NCBI GenBank assembly: GCA_029204225.1
Contig: CM055096.1
Coordinates: 377,001-441,000, forward strand
DNA from: Diphasiastrum complanatum
Lineage: Eukaryota; Streptophyta; Lycopodiopsida; Lycopodiales; Lycopodiaceae
Direction: 5' to 3'
Length of the DNA: 64,000 nt
Under the pieces are notes generated by a model. It was not told where the DNA came from, did not search any database, and saw only the letters and a program-made list of their open reading frames with translations. This document shows, in pieces, positions 10,494 through 21,198 of the stretch; position 1 is the first letter of the stretch, and each line of letters starts with the position of its first letter. Made by a program: the position numbers and the translations under genes.

Positions 10494-11985
10494 GAACGAG
10501 CTCCATCTGCTTGAAGCTTTTGGATTCTCTGCATTAAACCCAAAGGGGCCTTTGCTGGTAAACAGATCGGAATCATTGAAGGATCCAAGGGCTCGAGCAC
10601 GGTTTCCTCCAAAGCTGCTCATAGAATCAAACCGGACATGGCTACTTTGTCGAGCATCATCAGCAACAGACATTAAGCCAGAACTCTTGGTAGGCGATGC
10701 AATCGAGAACAGTGGAGCCTCAGGGACCGAGGTCGCTGTGTTGAATAGATTGCCTGCTGGGATTTCCTCTTTCTTGGAGGAAAAGTCAGCAAAAAGGTCA
10801 ATTTCTCCTTTTGATAATCCAATATCAGTTGAAGAACTTCATATCTGCCAGGCATAGCGATATTTTTCTTTGTTTAATTCATGGAAGCTCCCATTGAAGC
10901 ATATAATAAACCAATTTCAGATGATATATACCTGAGTACTTGGAGGATCGACTGTTGGTCGCAAAGACGTTTGTACATCAGACGCATGGTAATGCAAGGA
11001 TTCACTGCTGGGAATTGCCCAACTGTGCATTGCATCATTGGGTGTGTCTTCAGAGAGGCTGTGACCAAAATAAAATAGCATGTCAGATTGATATAGAAAA
11101 TTGTTGCAACAATAGAAGCAGCAACTATTCAGCTACTAAAATCTATTGCCGTGACTCGTTTAAACTTTGGTAGTTGAGGTTTATGAAGATTGTGAATTAT
11201 GTTTCTGAATATCTTCATGCGCTTTCAGATCAATAACATCATGTAACGCCAAAGTGGGATCTGGAAGACTACAAAAGCTAGAATACAATCTAACTAGATC
11301 TTTAACTGTTCAGAGTAGTGCATGCGCATGCTTTTGAAGCACACATTACGAATTAAGACATTAAAGCATCAACAGATTACATGCGTGTATGACGACATCT
11401 GGAGAACTTAGGTTTACCCTTCGGTTAGTTCTAGTCTCAAGCTTTGTTTGTGAATTAGACATTTAGTGCTACAACTTCTTTGGATTCACTTTATTTCGGC
11501 TTATATACCATTTTTAGTACAACAACATAACTAAAACTTCTCCCTTTACTTCTTGTAGTGATTCTCTTAGACAATGAAAGCTGTAGAAGATCTAGTAGCA
11601 GAATAGAGCATTGACTTACCTCAGAGAGGGTTAGAATAACAAAATCTGCTAGAAGGAGAGAGGCTGGTTAACCTGTGGTTGTCACTTAGGCCAATTGTCA
11701 TACTATCAGAGATGTTTGTTTTTGCAGTCTGACTTGAATCAGATCGTGGACTTTCAGCATCACCTCTTACTGGTGAAGCATCACTCTCTACGGTTGGAAA
11801 CTCAGCTCTTGGTTTTGATTCTGGAGACTTATCAGTTTCAGCACTATGTTGCAGGTTAGACTCATGAGAGGAGGCAGATTGATCAACATTTAGACCATTT
11901 TCACTTGGATTTACAGCTTTGGCTTTCGAGTTGTGAACCGAGCTATCATCTGCTTCATCGGTCATACCTGCGATAGGTATGAATC
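10494..11985 (-). pseudogene. Fragment of an EH-domain (Eps15/Pan1-like) endocytic protein gene
   Basis: Three minus-strand blocks look like exons with splice signals: 11985-11673 (acceptor after a pyrimidine-rich tract ending AAATGCAG), 11058-10932 (acceptor GGTCACAG, donor CAG/GTATAT) and 10844-10494 (acceptor CTGGCAG). Phases are consistent across them. The last exon encodes a tail with R-F-D-S-M, then S-F-N-D-S-D-L-F, K-G-P-F, and ends R-W-S-S-F. That order resembles the C-terminus of plant EH1/EH2 proteins, which act with the TPLATE complex in clathrin-mediated endocytosis. The first block is Ser/Asp/Glu-rich linker. The last exon has an in-frame TGA (10841-10839) two codons after its acceptor, and the EH domains expected upstream are not visible, so I call it a fragment. 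A live gene with different splicing is not excluded. Confidence 0.5.
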
Positions 11986-12548
11986 CTGCATTTGAGAGAA
12001 GCATCAGAAATAGATGTACGAAATAGAGAAGTTTGACTGTTTTATCAAATCAAGAACCTGGTAGTGAACAGGGAGTTACAAGCCAAGAAGTTACAACATA
12101 TATTTACATGTGAGATTGGAATATATTCCAATTTACAAATTTAATATGAGAAATCAGTGATATCATAAGGGTAAGCTTAGAAAAAACCTAGATGCAACAA
12201 AAGAACTAAAGGATCCATATTAAAACAATGATATAGAATTCCAAAAACAAAAAATCTTAGCCAGCCAGCACTACTTATGTGTCACCAATACCCAAGCAAA
12301 AGTTGCTATCAAAGAATCTGACTTCTTTTGGGTAGACCCAGTGCTGGCTGAGAAGCAAACGACAATCGACAAGGAAAAGTTTAAAATTATAAAAATTAAA
12401 ACAAAATCAGGGACCATAGTGCAGAAACAAGAGTTACCATGACAGAAGAAATAACTAGTACTAGAAAGAAAGTGGTCTACCTAGCTCCCGACATGTTTGA
12501 GTTCTATAATTAATCATCATAAACACACCCATTGAATTACAAGAGACA
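11986..12548. other. Unassigned sequence upstream of the EH-like exons
   Basis: If the EH-like gene were complete, its upstream exons should lie here on the minus strand. I see no open block with matching composition before the MITE at 12549. Confidence 0.3.
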
Positions 12549-12693
12549 CGCAATGGAAGGGGCCGGGCAGAGGCCATTCTGCCCGGTTCGGATTTCCAAA
12601 AAATTTTAGGCTCGACCCCTCCAGGCCTCGCCTAAAACAATTTTGGAAATCCTTACCGAGCAAAATGGCCTATGCCCGGCTCCTTCCATAATA
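12549..12693. mobile_element. Foldback MITE, family M1
   Basis: An almost complete hairpin. The left arm begins CAATGGAAGGGGCCGGGCAG and the right arm ends in its near complement CCCGGCTCCTTCCAT, with paired GATTTCCAAAA / TTTTGGAAATC blocks further in. There is no coding capacity. A second copy of the same size lies at 21858-22001. Terminal inverted repeats of about 50 bp and lack of ORFs fit a MITE; the parent transposase is not in the window. Confidence 0.75.
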
Positions 12694-13400
12694 CGTAGTG
12701 TATTCTAGCCACAAGCTTGTATCAAGAATATCAACCAATAAACCTAAATAGCCTAGTTTATCAAAAGGTCCTAAAATTGCAGTTATCACCATGAGTGAAA
12801 TTGAGTACACATGTATCTTTTGGATAGATTCCTCCACCAACAAATGTTTGGGTTTTTGTATTACCAAAATCAGGAAGATTAGGAACAGAGAGTCCATTAT
12901 ATCTTTTTACATGGGTCAGTTTATGCAATAAGATGGGATAAGTACCATAAGAATCTAATTTTTGCATAAGTTTGATTTCATAGGAGAAAAGATAAAAGGT
13001 TTGCCAAATGAATAGCACAATAAGTACCCATGGGTTAGAGAATCCTCAAGAGAAATATGCAAATCATCTAAGAGGAAGTGCAAACATGAACAAATTGCCC
13101 GTTCCGGAACGGAACGCTTGTTTCATTCCGGAATGTGTTCCAAAACGCATTCCGTTCCGGAACGAGACCCTCAAAAAAAACTTAAAAAATATGTTTTTAT
13201 ACAAAGGAAGAAAACACCATATCCTGAGCTCTCAACCTTAGAATTCAGAATGATCTAAAATTCTAAACCATATGAAGAATCTAGCTCATTCTCTACCCGA
13301 GTAAATCTAGCTTGGAGTCAGATTAATTTGGTTCTAGTTTAACAACCTACCAATGGAATAATTATCTCTATTTCTACAAAGAAATCAATATTCAATTCTA
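12694..13400. other. Unassigned sequence with a palindrome cluster
   Basis: No recognised gene; open frames on both strands lack motifs. It contains the GTTCCGGAAC palindrome cluster at 13098-13166, listed separately. Confidence 0.3.
13098..13166. repeat. Inverted repeat built of TTCCGGAA palindromes
   Basis: Two 20-bp arms (13098-13117 and 13147-13166) are near-perfect inverted copies, each containing GTTCCGGAAC, and the loop holds a third palindrome, CATTCCGGAATG (13124-13135). It could extrude as a cruciform. TTCnnGAA is also the core of a heat-shock element, so a binding array is an alternative; neither is shown. Confidence 0.7.
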
Positions 13401-14030
13401 CAAACCGATGCATGATGGTCAATGGCACCGCAACACTTGTTTACTTTTGTCTTTTACATGTGTCTGATTAGTAGCTCATCATCTGCCATAGATTGGAATT
13501 ATCCTAAAGAACTTTCATATTGCATGCATTCCATTTCTGGGTGGAAGAGCTACGTCAACCATCAACAGAAGTTGTGGGCTGCTACAAATTTGTTTAACCT
13601 GGAAACTAAGGTTTAGGTGCCCGTTCCATCAACCATCAGCAGAAATCGTGGGTTGCTACACACCGAGATGGCTGCTACACATTTTTGTGGCTTCTGCTAC
13701 TACAGTTATGGACTCGGCTCATTACATTCGCCGCGTCCATTTACATTTACTTTACTTTATGCATAAGCAGTCCTTGGGCCCTTTTTTATTCATTAGTCAC
13801 ACTTAGACTATATGGTTGGCTTTTGGCCTTACTATTCATTATTAGGCCATTTGGATATATTACTGGAGAGTGGGGGCCTTCTTGGAGGGCGCACTATTTT
13901 CCCTCCCAGTTGGGCCCTAACCACCGAAGCTTCCTTTTATAGGAAAACTATGTCATTTGTTATTCAGCTGATGATATTGATCTCTCTCTTTAGTCTCCTT
14001 AATCTCTCTCTTTCCTACTTTCTAGGGTTA

Positions 14031-14092
14031 AGTCTTGCTTATGTGCTGCTTTCATAGCTTAAGTCTTGCTTATGTGATGCTTTCATAGCTTA
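14031..14092 (+). repeat. 31-bp tandem duplication before the gypsy PBS
   Basis: Two 31-bp units (14031-14061, 14062-14092) starting AGTCTTGCTTATGTG differ at a single base or two. They lie just upstream of the primer-binding site, so within the presumed R/U5 part of the 5' LTR. Confidence 0.75.
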
Positions 14093-14124
14093 GCTTTGGA
14101 TCAGATGTGGCTCTATTCGTAACT

Positions 14125-14136
14125 TGGTATCATAGC
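14125..14136 (+). promoter_or_regulatory. Primer-binding site, initiator-Met tRNA type, gypsy C
   Basis: TGGTATCATAGC differs by one base from the plant initiator-tRNA-Met complement TGGTATCAGAGC. It fixes the end of the 5' LTR at about 14123 and precedes the gag frame by some 700 bp. The left end of the LTR could not be found because no second copy is in the window. Confidence 0.65.
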
Positions 14137-14849
14137 ACTTTCTTGATTGCTGAATTTCAGATCTAATTTTTTGATTGGGTGCCCATTTTCCTTGCTGATT
14201 TTTTTCTCTTTGCTGAGGGCTTTCGTATCTTTGCTTCAGCAACATTCAGCACAGTTTGGAGGAGGACCAGCTCCCATCAGAGCATTTTCCTTGGCGGAGC
14301 TTTAGTAGATAGTTAACGGAAGTACTTCCGCTAAATTTGGCGGCTGAAAAAAAAAATTGGGCAGATTATTTTCGGCGCCCAAGTTCCAACCCTCCATCAC
14401 CTATTTTCAGCTTGTTTGCAGGCTCTCCAGCGCCCAATTCCCTCATCATTTTTCATCCATTCCTCCTTCCATTTTCAGCCCTCTCTTCACTTTTGTTTGC
14501 AGGTTGTCCAGCCGCTTCATACCTATCACTTTCATCCGTTTTTGTCTCTATTTGTCGCCATTTTTCACACCTTGTTTGCAGGTTGTCCATCGTCCATCCT
14601 CAACCAAATTTCACAAAAAATTCCAATTCCGTTTGATATTCCAATTTGTCACTTGCCTCCTGGCTGTCTAGCGCATTTTTACAGCCTTCATTTTCACTTT
14701 TTTCATTTGCTGATTGTTGTCCTTTCTTGATTGTGATAATAGTGGTTTTAATAGACTAATTTGGGGTGACGACAATAGTCCGCTCTCTCAAACTTTCGTC
14801 TACTCCTTCCACTATCATTATTACACTCGTTCTTCGCTTTGATATAGTT

Positions 14850-15740
14850 ATGGCCGGCTTTTCTACTATGCAGTCACATATTGATTCTTTACAACCTCAT
14901 GGTCCTAGAAAAGCTCCTGTCTTTCCTTCATTTGGGACTCCCCCTCCATTTGGGACTCCCCCTCCATTTGGATTTCCATTTTCTTCTGCTAGTCAGCCTG
15001 TTGGTAGACCGTTCATTCCACCTAACTCACCTCCTGGTTTCTTTCCACGTCCCCCAGTTCCTGAGCCGCACTTTGCTCGAGACTTTCGTGATAAAGTACA
15101 TCTTGCTAACTATTCCGGTTCTTTTGACGGGAACTTATTAGAGAATTGGTTTGCTAAGCTTGACACATATTTTCATATCTACCCTAAGACTGATCCTCAA
15201 AAGATCCAGTTGGCTGTTTTACACTTAGATGGACGCGCCACCATGTGGTGGCGAGTTTATCGAGCCGATCTTGATCGAAAAGGGCTCTATATATGGCATA
15301 CCTTTCGCCGTGACCTCCGTCATGTTATGATTGATTCTCAGTGGCTCGATCGCCAACGTGATACATTTGGTAGTCTCACTCAGACAAGTGACCTTGTTTT
15401 TTTATATAGATTAGTTTATGGAGCTTTCTTATTTTTTCACAAATCTACCACCCACTGAGCTTATTTCTCGTTACATTACTGGGCTTCATGGTGCCTATGT
15501 TACGATGTTTCTTCCTTCCGTCCTCCCACACTTGTTGAGGCGATGTCTCTTGCCAGTGCCTTACAGCACAAGTACTCTGACACCCTTCCTTCCTGCTTCT
15601 CCCGACCCCATCCTTCTGCTTCATCTTTTCCTACTATGTCCACCCCTACACCTGCCCCTTCAGTTCCAGTTCCTTGCATTGTGGACCCTCAACCTGCTTT
15701 TGTCCAACGTTACACATCTGCAGAGTTCCCTAACCTTTAG
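14850..15740 (+). pseudogene. Gypsy C gag, decayed
   Basis: Begins with a plausible ATG at 14850 (M-A-G-F), then a Pro/Phe-rich N-terminus with a short duplicated F-G-T-P-P-P unit. It then has the retrotransposon gag domain: Y-S-G-S-F-D-G-N...W-F, L-H-L-D-G-R-A-T-M-W-W-R-V-Y, a W...F-R-R-D-L block. The frame breaks near 15410-15458, with the continuation (N-L-P-P-T-E-L-I-S-R-Y-I-T-G-L) in another frame and then a return to the first. No zinc knuckle is recognisable. The product would form the particle of a Ty3/gypsy element. Confidence 0.75.
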
Positions 15741-15890
15741 GATCCTATATCACACAGTTTGAGCGAGTTGCCTGATTTACTTGAGATAGTTATTGATCTA
15801 CCTGAGCTCGTCATTGTCTCCCATAGTGAGTCAGAGTCACATATATAGGTTCCTACTGATGTTGATTCACATATACAGGTTGCAGCTGAT

Positions 15891-16460
15891 ATGGTCCTTG
15901 ATACTAACATAGATGTTCCATGCTTTGATATTGTTGTTGAGTACTTTGATGTTACTCGTGTTCCTGAGCACCATGTTATAGATGTTGTCGCCTATGCTCC
16001 TTATTTCGATATTATTCATGGGTCTACGGTTTCAGATGCTTTGGCTACTCCAGTAGATCTCCATATGGCATACAATTATACATTTCATGATGATCCTATT
16101 GTATACTCACTAGTTGATTTTGTTGATACCCATCTGGATGAGTATGCGGTTCTTCTAGATGCATATTTAGGCCAGAACTTATTAGTTGATGCTTCTGTTA
16201 TTATGCTTATGTATGTTGTTCCATTTGTGGATCATATTATTCTAGATGCGGGGCAAGAGTATATTGCTTTAGTGGATACAAGCAATACACATTCATTTAT
16301 TAGCAGTTACATTTCCACCAGGATTTGTGCTACACTTGTTCCTACTTCCTAGCCTCTCAGTGTTGAGGTTGCTCGTTCCCATTCTTTTCCCAATTCTCAA
16401 ATGATTCAGGGCTTGGATTATCGCATTGGTGATTTTTCTGGTCAGGTAGATTTTTACATC
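15891..16460 (+). pseudogene. Gypsy C protease (retropepsin-like)
   Basis: A long acidic linker is followed by A-L-V-D-T-S-N-T-H-S-F-I-S (about 16258-16300), the equivalent of the A-L-I-D-S/T-G-A-T-H-S-F-I catalytic loop. The Gly after the catalytic Asp-Thr has become Ser, which should abolish activity. A stop (about 16350) interrupts the domain, after which V-A-R-S-H and D-F-Y-I-I continue the fold. Homology to this lineage ends at about 16460, where RT of another lineage begins. Confidence 0.65.
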
Positions 16461-16462
16461 AT

Positions 16463-18720
16463 TAAAGTGTCCTTGATAGAGTAGCTGGCGACGAAGCCTA
16501 TAGTTTTCTAGACGACTTCAGTGGCTACAACCAGGTGAAAATAGCCCCCCAGGACCAGCACAAGATAGCATTCACCACGGAATGGAGAACTTATGCCTAT
16601 AAAGTGATGCCATTCGGACTTTGCAATGCCCCAAGCACTTTCCAGCGGGTCATGCAGGCGACATTCAAAGATTATTTGCAAAAATTTCTGAAAATTTTCT
16701 TGGACGATCTGTGCATGCATGGACCAGATTCAGAACACTTATCCAATTTGGAAAAGGTGTTACAAAAATGCTGTGAATACCAGATCTCCTTGAATCCAGA
16801 AAAATGTCAATTCTGGGTGACACATGGCTTGATACTCGACCATATAGTGTCAAGACACGGGATCGCCACAGATCTATCAAAGATCAGAATCATTATTGAT
16901 CTACCACCATCGGGGACGATCTGCGAGGTCTACATTTTCATGGGTCATGCTAACTATTATAGGATCTTCATTCTTGACTTTGCGGAGTTAGCCAGACCAA
17001 TTTACAAGCTCACAACGGATCCACATTGGAATGAGGAAGCTCTAAAGGATTTCTAGAAGATTAAGGATGCATTGGTCTCAACACCAATCTTACGACCACC
17101 CAATTGGTCCATTGAGTTCCACGTGCATACAGATGCATCGAAGTATGCAGTTAAAGCAGTCTTAACCCAGCTTGGTGAACACAAAAAGGATTTTCCAATC
17201 CGATTTGCAAGCCGACAGCTCAATGATACCGAAATGAATTATTCAACCACAGAGCGGGAAGCACTGGAAATGATCTATGCGGTTAAGAATTTTTGACACT
17301 ATTTGATGGCCACACATTTTGCTTTTTATACGGACCATCAGCCCTTGTTATATCTCGTTAATAAAACTTGCAACACCGGGAGAATCACCAGATGGCTCCT
17401 TTTGTTGTTGGAATTTGATTTTTAGATAGTAGTTCGCAAGGGAAAACAACACTACATGGCAGATCATGTGTCACGAATCAAGGGATAGGAGATTGCAACC
17501 CAACCCGATGATGAGCTGGCAGATGCTGCCTTATTTTACATGGATACAGTACCAGAATGGGCTGCCGACATTGTTGAATATCTAATGAGGGGCCAACTAG
17601 ACAAATCACCACCAAAGGCTGAACAACGGAAATTGATCTTGAAGGCTAGACCTTATCAGCTGATTGCCGGCCAGTTGTACCAAAGAGGTCCAGACGGACA
17701 TTACAGTTCACAAGATCCTGCAATCAGGATGTTGGTGGCCAACGATCCATAAAGACATGGAGGAATACTTGAAAAAGTGTGATGTGTGCCAAAGAGCGAG
17801 GAGACCAACGAGATTGAACTATGATCTACTACACCCAGTCTTAGCCCAAGCACCGTTTGAAAAATTGGGATCGGATTATATTGGTCCAATTCACCCTGCA
17901 GCAAGGAGTTCCTAGGCTCGATACATAATCGTAGCCACAGACTACCTCACCAAATGGGTCGAAGCCAAGGCAGTAAGAGTAGTTGATGCTAGGACCACTG
18001 CCAAGTTCCTTTATGAAAATATCATTATGCGCTTTAGATGCCTGATGGAACTAGTCAGTGATCGCGGAAGCCATTTCATCAACAAGACCATCAAGGTCCT
18101 GTTGGAGGAATTCTTCGTGATCCACAGAACCAGTACGCCTTATTATCCTCATGGTAATGGGCAAGCAGAATCATCCAATAAGATCATGTGTAGCGTGCTC
18201 ATGAAAACAATTGAAGCTAGCAGATCATATTGGAAACACAAGTTGCATGCTGCACTGTGGGCATTCAGGATAGCATATAAAGAGAGCACTGATCAAACAC
18301 CCTTCCAATTGATATATGGTCAGGATGTTGTGATGCCAATAGAGTTTTTAGTTCCTTCATTAAGGATTGTCACCACGCAACATCTTAATGAGTCCAAATC
18401 TCTACAACTACGCCACGAAGCTCTGCATAAACTCTGTGAAACACGCTTACTAGTTGTGCATGCACTAGCAGCTGAAAAGGAAAGATGCAAAGCTTGGCAT
18501 GATCGCAGATTACAAAAGAAGGATCTTCGTTCAGGAGATCTGGTCCTGATGTATAAAATCAAGGCGATCAAGGGGAAGTTAAAACTCACGGGCGAAGGTC
18601 CTTATAGGATCAAGGAAATTCTTAATCATGGAGCCGTGAACTTAGAATAGCTTGATGGGACGCCATTCGACACACCCATCAACGGTAGTCGGTTGCACAA
18701 GTACTGGCCACCACAGTAAG
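16463..18720 (+). pseudogene. Ty3/gypsy pol: RT, RNase H, integrase
   Basis: Begins inside RT (V-A-G-D-E-A-Y-S-F-L-D-D-F-S-G-Y-N-Q), lacking the RT N-terminus. It continues with M-P-F-G-L-C-N-A-P, the catalytic F-L-D-D (16697-16708), and RNase H (T-D-A-S, T-E-R-E-A-L, D-H-Q). Integrase follows with C-D-V-C-Q-R, G-S-D-Y, S-D-R-G-S-H-F and G-N-G-Q-A-E-S-S-N-K as the D,D,E residues. The order RT-RNase H-INT is gypsy. Stops fall at 17054-17056, 17294-17296, about 17424, about 17487, 17913-17915 and 18648-18650; a frame change with internal loss near 17700 removes part of the integrase zinc finger. The style suggests the plant non-chromovirus (Tat-like) branch. A purine-rich tract at 18731-18739 follows. 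Confidence 0.85.
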
Positions 18721-18730
18721 ACAGTTCCAG

Positions 18731-18739
18731 ATTGGGGGT
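18731..18739 (+). other. Polypurine-like tract after gypsy pol
   Basis: ATTGGGGGT followed by GGCAC, 10-20 bp after the end of pol. It could prime plus-strand synthesis, with a 3' LTR beginning at the next TGG. Alternatively, as in Tat-like elements, a long untranslated region follows and the real LTR is further on. Confidence 0.4.
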
Positions 18740-19356
18740 GGCACATTACAAAAAGCTAATCTACTCAGCCATCACCGCTAGATCTAAGGAGATCAAGCCA
18801 AATCAAGCTAAATCCATCAAGATTCAGCCAGATTTGGCAAGATCGGGGAAATCCATCAGAATCCAAGGAGGATCCAGACCCTGATAGGGTAAACAAGGAA
18901 GCAGATCATTAGATTGACTGAGGGATCTACTACCAAGAATCCATCAACACTACCAATAGTCAGATCAAGCCTGGATGAAGCTGATTACCAGTTTACAAAA
19001 GTTAAAAATCAGAAAATCTTGAGATCTCATCAAAAAACACTCTAAAAGAGCACTTTTTCATAATTTTTTGAGATCCCCTGAGAGATAGCTCTTGAAAATT
19101 GGATAGTCACCAGATCTGACCTAGATGCATCCATGAAAATCTCTGCGAGATTTTCTGATGGAGGAATCATCATTTTTTAGTGTAAGCCGCACACTTTCAC
19201 CTCGAGAAGTGTGCAGGCAAAGTTACACAACAGGGGGCCTGCTGCGATTCGCTCACGGTTGTTGGGTTTGATGGAGTTTGTTAGTTCTTGAATAAGGAAG
19301 CTATGCCAGTCGTATGGCACAACGGAGGGATTAGAGAATTCTAGAAAGGATTTCAC
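18740..19356. other. 3' noncoding region or LTR of the gypsy element
   Basis: No coding frame. The stretch 18780-18900 is rich in GATC and AATC repeats. No second copy exists in the window, so I cannot tell LTR from 3' untranslated region. Confidence 0.35.
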
Positions 19357-19840
19357 TCAGTGTACACTGGATTCTGTCCTTGAAATAACCAGAAAGTTAT
19401 TCAACAGATGCGCAGCTATCTGAATGACTGGTTCCGTGATAGCTTCCATCAGGTAACCATTGTTAGTCTGGACAGGGAATTCTGGTGTGGTTTGGGTGAC
19501 AAATGGTTTGGTCAGAGCTTTGGTGTGGCGATGGGAGATGGGTTGACGATCACCGGACATAATGTCAACGGTGATCATCGAGTCGGTGTTAATCCTGACC
19601 TTATACGTGGTACCTTGGTATAGGAAGTGGAAACGAGCCTTGTCCTCGTCCCAAGTGGCGTAAGAGTGAAGGGCGAGGCCCATGTTAATCTCAGAATGGA
19701 AGAGCGCCAAGGAGGGGGCCGGCTGTCTGCAGCCATGGTTGGATCAGAGTGTCAGAGGGAGGCCAAATCTGCGTGGCCTCGGGGATGTCACGTTGGATCA
19801 CATGTTTGGCACCAAAGTCTTCAGAGAATGAGGAGGCCAT
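19357..19840 (-). pseudogene. Antisense ORF downstream of gypsy pol, function unknown
   Basis: On the minus strand an ATG at 19840 opens a 49-codon frame (M-A-S-S-F-S-E-D-F). A second frame continues from about 19710 to 19357 for some 117 codons (S-Y-A-T-W-D-E-D-K-A-R-F-H-F, Y-Q-G-T-T-Y-K-V). The two overlap around 19695-19710 and would read as one product of about 160 residues if a single indel were responsible. I recognise no domain. Tat-lineage gypsy elements (for example Grande) are known to carry an antisense ORF between pol and the 3' LTR, and this position and orientation match. Chance is possible, since codon bias cannot be tested here. Confidence 0.45.
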
Positions 19841-19859
19841 GTTAGCAATGATGATTAGT

Positions 19860-20392
19860 GGTCGAAAAAGTCGAAAAAGTAGAAAAAACGGTGAAAAATA
19901 GAAAAAGATGTGAAAATAGTAGAAAACTGAGAATAATGAGTGTTGGATGACAATGATTGTAGTTCAGAACGCAGATCGGTGTTTAATATGAGCATATGAC
20001 AGCTGGTAAGAAGTTTGGTTGAAAACAGAAAACTTGGTATTTTCAGTGAAAATTTCGATAGAGCTTCGCTAGCAAAGGTGACAAATGACTCGAATTCAGC
20101 CCTTATATAGCGGAATTTAGAGTGCGTATTAGGTGAAATTCACTTTCCCTTGCTCAGTTCCACCCAAATTTTGGTAGGCACCTTCTTCACAAAATTCTAA
20201 GACCTAAGGGAAGTCTGCGAGAGTTCAGAAGGTGATTTGACTGCTATGCGAAGGATCTGCGAGGGTTCAGGCTGTTTGCGAGAGATCTCTCGCACAACTT
20301 GTTTCTGTGATAAAATTTTCAAGATCAGACCATGTAGGCAGGCTAATTTCACTGCTCTGATTTGATTTAGGCACCTTGCGAGGGTTGGTAAG
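19860..20392. other. Noncoding, with TGCGAG motif cluster
   Basis: An A-rich start (repeated TCGAAAAAG) leads into a segment (about 20213-20415) with five TGCGAG(G/A)G motifs, one forming the palindrome GCGAGAGATCTCTCGC near 20270-20290. It may be an LTR or promoter region of the gypsy element. No gene seen. Confidence 0.35.
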
Positions 20393-20833
20393 ATGATCTT
20401 GATGCTCTGCGAGGGTTCTGAAAATTCAGCTTCTGGGAACTCTCGTCACTACATCAATTGTCCCGATCCCACAGTCCGTGCGACAACCAATTACGCCCGG
20501 GTCTTAGAATATTTAATGGGCATTGAAACAAAATGGGATGATTTTCTTCCCTCCATATTTTTTGATCCAAATAAGGCGCTCGCTTCCAACAAAGTCGAAG
20601 ACCAGCTGCCAGTCGCTCGCGTATATTACCGAGCTGCATTCCTTGGAGATCCTTGGACGAAACGATTCCAAGCATGGGTGGATCAGGAATGGCTGACAGG
20701 AGTCCACAAGTCCTTCGACACGCCAAAGGACTCGAAGAAACTGGACTACCTCAACTTCAGATGTTACGGGATATCTCATCCATCAGAGGCGGTCCAAGAG
20801 AACGCTCTACTAAACCGGCAAACTGTGATATGA
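20393..20833 (+). CDS. Unrecognised ORF, about 146 codons
   Basis: The frame is open to the TGA at 20831-20833 but its true start is unclear; the first residues fall within the TGCGAG motif cluster and are probably not coding. The likely coding part begins about Y-I-N-C-P-D-P-T-V-R-A-T and has well-spaced Trp (E-T-K-W-D-D-F, Q-A-W-V-D-Q-E-W), a composition unlike random AT-rich DNA. I do not know the family. The D-P-x-x-R-A-T motif recurs in the ORF at 26852-27292. It may be a scrap of a transposon-encoded or host gene. Confidence 0.3.
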   Translation: MILMLCEGSENSASGNSRHYINCPDPTVRATTNYARVLEYLMGIETKWDDFLPSIFFDPNKALASNKVEDQLPVARVYYRAAFLGDPWTKRFQAWVDQEWLTGVHKSFDTPKDSKKLDYLNFRCYGISHPSEAVQENALLNRQTVI

Positions 20834-20905
20834 TGATAGCCACACATCCAAGAATTCTTATTAGTGACCGGTCAATGCAAAAAGGCCATGTGAATGGCAA
20901 CTGGA

Positions 20906-21015
20906 GCAACATTTTGTGAAAAAAAAAGTAACCTCCCAGAGCCTCTAGAGGAGGAGGAGCGCTCCTCCTCCAGAAGCTCTGGCAGGTTACATTTTTTTTT
21001 TTCACAAAATGTTGC
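20906..21015. mobile_element. Foldback MITE M2, copy 1
   Basis: 110-bp inverted repeat: GCAACATTTTGTGAAAA at the left pairs with TTTTCACAAAATGTTGC at the right, then AGTAACCTCC with GCAGGTTAC. The centre is the GC-rich palindrome GGAGGAGCGCTCCTCC. Noncoding. Confidence 0.75.
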
Positions 21016-21105
21016 ATTTGACAGAGATATGATGATAGCCAAACATCCAAGAGTTGGTATTAATGATCTGTCAATGCAGAAAAGGCCATGTGAATGGCAA
21101 CTGGA

Positions 21106-21198
21106 GCAACATTTTGTGAAAAAAAAGTTACCTCCCAGAGCCTTTGGAGGAGGCTCCAGAGCCTCTGAAAGGTTACGTTTTTTTTTATAAAATGTTGC
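21106..21198. mobile_element. Foldback MITE M2, copy 2
   Basis: Second copy of the GCAACATTTTGTG hairpin, 93 bp, with a shortened centre (GGAGGAGGCTCC) and a small deletion in the right arm. It was probably duplicated together with its flank as part of the tandem repeat. Confidence 0.7.

Noticed and set aside
13422-14057. Small hydrophobic ORFs resembling signal or membrane proteins
   Set aside because: They sit in the presumed LTR upstream of the gypsy primer site, are T-rich, and overlap in several frames; no conserved feature.
14337-14730. Overlapping Pro/Phe/Leu-rich ORFs in all plus-strand frames
   Set aside because: They lie in the leader between the gypsy primer site and gag; pyrimidine-rich sequence keeps all three frames open by composition, and no motif appears.
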